Origin: Streptomyces sp. WZ.A104
GTDB taxonomy: Bacteria; Actinomycetota; Actinomycetes; Streptomycetales; Streptomycetaceae
Length of the DNA stretch: 64,000 bases
Assembly (NCBI RefSeq): GCF_002382885.1
Contig: NZ_NWVL01000034.1
Span: forward strand, 1-64,000
Reading direction: 5' to 3'
Each line of letters starts with the position of its first letter. Position 1 is the first letter of the stretch. The position numbers and the translations under genes were made by a program. Below are positions 61,608-64,000 of this stretch, in pieces. The notes below the pieces were generated by a model, which was not told the origin of the DNA, did no database searches, and saw only the letters and a list, made by a program, of their open reading frames with translations.

Positions 61608-62608
61608 AGGACATCATCGACTGGAACGGCCGCACGGCCCTCGTCACCGGGGCCGAGGGCTTCATCGGCTCCACCCTCGTGGACCTGCTCGTCGAACGCG
61701 GGGCGCGCGTCAAGGCGTTCGTCCACTACAAGCCGTACGCGGAGAAGGGTCACCTCGCCCGCTACCTCGACGACCCGAACGGCCCGGTCGAGATGATCGC
61801 CGGGGACGTCGGCGACGCGGGACGCGTGATGGACGCGGTCGAGGGCTGCGACACGGTGTTCCACCTCGCCGCGCTCATCGGCATCCCCTACAGCTACGAC
61901 TCCCCGGGCGCGTACGTCCGCACCAACGTCGTCGGCACCGAGAACATCGCCGAGGCCTGCCGCCGCCACTCCGTACGCCGTCTCCTGCACACCTCCACCA
62001 GCGAGGTCTACGGGACCGCGCTCACCGCCCCGATCAGCGAGGACCACCCGCTCCAGCCGCAGTCGCCGTACTCCGCCTCCAAGATCGGCGCGGACATGAT
62101 GGCGCTCTCCCACTGGCACGCCTTCGAGCTGCCGGTGACGGTCGTGCGGCCGTTCAACACGTACGGGCCCCGCCAGTCCGCCCGCGCGGTCATCCCCACG
62201 ATCCTGGCCCAACTGCACTCCGGGGCCCGGGAGATCCGGCTCGGTTCGCTGACCCCCACCCGTGACTTCACCTACGTCACCGACACCGCGGCCGGTTTCC
62301 TGGCGCTGGCCGACTGCGACCGGGCACTGGGGGAGAGCGTCAACCTCGGCACCGGCCGGGAGATCTCGGTCGGGGACCTGGCGAAGGCCCTCGTCACCGC
62401 CTCCGGCCGGGACGCCGAGATCGTCGTGGACCCGGCGCGGCTTCGGCCCTCCGGCAGCGAGGTGCACCGGCTGGTCTCCGACAACACCCGGGCCCGGACG
62501 TGGGCCGGCTGGGAGCCCGAGGTCACCCTGGAGGAAGGGCTGGAGCGGACGTCGGCCTGGGTGGCGGAGCACCTCCACCTCTTCGCCCCCGACCGCTATC
62601 AGGTCTGA
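61604..62608 (+). CDS. LegB-like sugar-nucleotide 4,6-dehydratase (extended SDR)
   Basis: 334 residues. NAD-binding TGAEGFIGSTLVDLL, catalytic STSEVYGTA and YSASK, and the LegB/PglF-like stretches VFHLAALIGIPYSYDSPGAYVRTNVVGT, RPFNTYGPRQSARAVIPTILAQL, GSLTPTRDFTYVTDTAAGFL and RPSGSEVHRLVSDNTRA. Likely makes a UDP-4-keto-6-deoxy-HexNAc. With the MurG-like transferase it would make and transfer a modified amino sugar (inference). Confidence 0.87.
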   Translation: MKDIIDWNGRTALVTGAEGFIGSTLVDLLVERGARVKAFVHYKPYAEKGHLARYLDDPNGPVEMIAGDVGDAGRVMDAVEGCDTVFHLAALIGIPYSYDSPGAYVRTNVVGTENIAEACRRHSVRRLLHTSTSEVYGTALTAPISEDHPLQPQSPYSASKIGADMMALSHWHAFELPVTVVRPFNTYGPRQSARAVIPTILAQLHSGAREIRLGSLTPTRDFTYVTDTAAGFLALADCDRALGESVNLGTGREISVGDLAKALVTASGRDAEIVVDPARLRPSGSEVHRLVSDNTRARTWAGWEPEVTLEEGLERTSAWVAEHLHLFAPDRYQV

Positions 62609-62616
62609 CGGCGGAG

Positions 62617-63243
62617 CTACTCCGCCTGGGCGCCGGACAGCCCCAGCAGCAGCAGCGAGGTGAAGCCGCTCGCCCACTCGGCGTCCACCGGCTCCGCGCT
62701 CACCAGCGTGCGGTGCACCACCGCACCGGCGATCACATCGAAGATCAGGTCCGCGTTGCGGGCTGCCGTCGAGGCGTCGTCCTCGTAGCGCAGCTCGCCG
62801 CGGGCCTGGGCGCGTTCCCGGCCGAGCAGCACCAGCCGCTTCTGCCGGTCCACGATCGCCGAGCGGATCCGGCGGCGCAGCGAGTCGTCCCGGGTGGACT
62901 CGGCGACCACCGCCATCAGCGCGGTCCGGGTCTCCGGCCGCTCCAGCAGCGCGGCGAACTGGAGCACCACGCCCTGCACATCGGCCGCCAGGCTGCCGCG
63001 GTCGGGAAGCTCCAGCTCGTCGAAGAGCACCGCGACCGCGTCCACGACCAGCTCGTTCTTGCCCGCCCAGCGCCGGTAGAGCGTCGTCTTGGCGACGCCC
63101 GCCCGGGTCGCCACATCGCCCATGGTCAGCTTCGACCAGCCGAGATCGACCAGGGACGCCCGCGTCGCCTCAAGGATCGCGGCATCGGCCGCGGTGCTCC
63201 GCGGACGTCCCGTTCGGGTGGCTTTGGGGTCGCTGTCGTTCAT
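62617..63243 (-). CDS. TetR-family regulator
   Basis: 208 residues. N-terminal HTH: AILEATRASLVDLGWSKLTMGDVATRAGVAKTTLYRRWAGKNELVVDAV. C-terminal ligand domain of the TetR_C type (VVAESTRDDSLRRRIRSAIVDRQ). Convergent with the dehydratase gene and divergent from the thioredoxin-like gene; two palindromes lie upstream of it. Confidence 0.92.
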   Translation of the reverse strand: MNDSDPKATRTGRPRSTAADAAILEATRASLVDLGWSKLTMGDVATRAGVAKTTLYRRWAGKNELVVDAVAVLFDELELPDRGSLAADVQGVVLQFAALLERPETRTALMAVVAESTRDDSLRRRIRSAIVDRQKRLVLLGRERAQARGELRYEDDASTAARNADLIFDVIAGAVVHRTLVSAEPVDAEWASGFTSLLLLGLSGAQAE

Positions 63244-63256
63244 GATGCGGCGACCA

Positions 63257-63268
63257 TACCGGCCGGTA
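63257..63268. promoter_or_regulatory. 12-bp palindrome near the TetR start
   Basis: TACCGGCCGGTA, fully self-complementary, 13 bases upstream of the TetR ATG. Possible autoregulatory operator. Confidence 0.4.
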
Positions 63269-63341
63269 GGGAGAACCGTTCCGGCTCGGACTCCGTGAGA
63301 CAGATCACCAGGATCACCTGTGCCGCCGGGCCGATCGGCAG

Positions 63342-63364
63342 TTACGCTACGGGTCGTAGCGTAA
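63342..63364. promoter_or_regulatory. TetR-type operator candidate
   Basis: Perfect nine-base arms TTACGCTAC and GTAGCGTAA with five bases between, in the TetR divergent gap 98 bases from the TetR start. The shape is typical of TetR operators. Confidence 0.6.
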
Positions 63365-63647
63365 GGAAGGCGGTCGGACCCGCCCCGGACGCCACGTACG
63401 AGCGACAGCCACCAGGGCCCTCACGGAGGGCCCGGGCGCCGGGTGGGGACCCGGAGCCACACGGACCGGCCGGATGGGGATCCGGCGGGTCCACCGGGTC
63501 TTTCGGGGCCCGGCCAGTTCCACCAGGGCCTTTCAGGGGCCCGGGACCGTCTCGTTCCGCCCGCCCCGCACACCGGCAGGGGCTGCGGACCGGCCCGGTT
63601 CTCGTATCGCTTTCCGGATCGGTGTGCTCAGGGGGGAGGATGTACGT

Positions 63648-64000
63648 ATGCAGCCTAGGAACATGTCCATGAGCGGCGTCGTCGACCTCGCCGCTGTCAA
63701 GGCGGCCGGCGAGGCCAAGGCCAAGGCGGAGCAGGCCCGCGCGGAGGCCGCCCGCACGGGGGGCACCGGCGCCGTCGCGCCCGCCGCCCTGGTGATCGAC
63801 GTCGATGAAGCGGGCTTCGAACGCGAGGTCCTCCAGCGCTCCGCCGAGGTCCCTGTCGTCATCGACTTCTGGGCCGAGTGGTGCGAGCCGTGCAAGCAGC
63901 TGGGCCCCCTGCTGGAGCGCCTGGCCGCCGAGTACAACGGCCGCTTCCTGCTGGCCAAGGTCGATGTCGACGCCAACCAGATGCTGATGCAGCAGTTCGG
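63648..64000 (+). CDS. Thioredoxin-domain protein, YbbN/CnoX-like, 3' end outside window
   Basis: ATG 63648 behind GGGGGGAGG. The first about 45 residues are Ala/Glu/Lys-rich, followed by a thioredoxin fold: [41 protein letters not shown] and [18 protein letters not shown]. The redox centre is Cys-Glu-Pro-Cys in place of Cys-Gly-Pro-Cys. The N-terminal extension fits a YbbN-type co-chaperone with a TPR tail, which would lie beyond the window. 117 residues are visible. Confidence 0.85.
   Translation, partial: MQPRNMSMSGVVDLAAVKAAGEAKAKAEQARAEAARTGGTGAVAPAALVIDVDEAGFEREVLQRSAEVPVVIDFWAEWCEPCKQLGPLLERLAAEYNGRFLLAKVDVDANQMLMQQF

Larger units (their letters stand above)
63244..63647. other. 404-base divergent region, TetR / thioredoxin-like gene
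   Basis: Contains palindromes at 63257-63268 and 63342-63364, then about 250 bases of G/C-rich sequence with repeated GGGCCC-type runs (around 63440-63545) that could fold in the + strand leader. No gene seen. Confidence 0.55.

Overview
The window is high-GC DNA with very dense GTG/ATG starts, four-base gene overlaps and Streptomyces-type promoters (TAGRRT -10 boxes). Gene content and order point to a Streptomyces chromosome. From memory, the left and right parts follow the S. coelicolor SCO5388-SCO5419 core: nucS, an SCO5389-family gene, two ABC cassettes, filP, scy, methylmalonyl-CoA epimerase, thiolase, meaB, a two-component system, an AbsC-type MarR gene, then a MarR gene, icmA and a thioredoxin-like gene. 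The synteny statement is recall and was not computed here.

Layout. 1-5.4 kb: 3' part of a large ATPase-like membrane protein, nucS, a small conserved protein, a flavin monooxygenase and a small Cys/His protein. 5.5-9.5 kb: two tandem ABC-2 exporter cassettes. 9.6-14.6 kb: the polar-growth cytoskeletal genes filP and scy. 14.8-17.6 kb: acyl-CoA metabolism (epimerase, thiolase, MeaB), which connects functionally with icmA at 56.5 kb. 17.7-23.5 kb: a secreted RHS-repeat polymorphic toxin with its probable immunity gene. 23.8-30.1 kb: a PepSY protein diverging from a two-component system, an AbsC-like MarR, three AIM24-family genes, a DUF3817 gene and a thiamine-binding-family gene. 30.2-34.0 kb: a CslA-like glycan synthase with a GlxA-like radical copper oxidase.

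34.3-51.8 kb is a compact biosynthetic gene cluster that I do not recognise as a described pathway. Twelve genes run leftward from about 48.25 kb and four run rightward, from divergent promoters in one 432-base control region. It combines a class-II-aaRS-like amino acid:carrier-protein ligase with its own ACP, a 2OG/Fe(II) dioxygenase, a second ACP with a KS-alpha and a short Cys-less KS-beta, an enoyl-CoA hydratase, a FabG ketoreductase, a GSA-aminomutase-like PLP enzyme, an ATP-grasp ligase, a single-module NRPS (C-A-T-TE) with MbtH, a PPTase, a dimethylargininase-like hydrolase, a BtrH-like acyltransferase and a MATE exporter. A reasonable inference is an amino-acid-primed, discrete-enzyme (type II) amino-polyketide that is aminated and joined to a peptide unit. 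No pathway regulator is encoded inside the cluster.

51.9-64 kb: a GH6 lipoprotein (CslZ-like, so the cluster may sit inside a cslA-glxA-cslZ set), an ArsR-type regulator diverging from an MFS exporter, a MarR regulator, a second DUF3817 gene, icmA with a palindromic leaderless promoter, a second two-component system, a MurG-like glycosyltransferase coupled to a LegB-like sugar-nucleotide dehydratase, a TetR regulator with candidate operators, and the 5' part of a thioredoxin/YbbN-type gene. I saw no rRNA, tRNA, transposase or CRISPR array.
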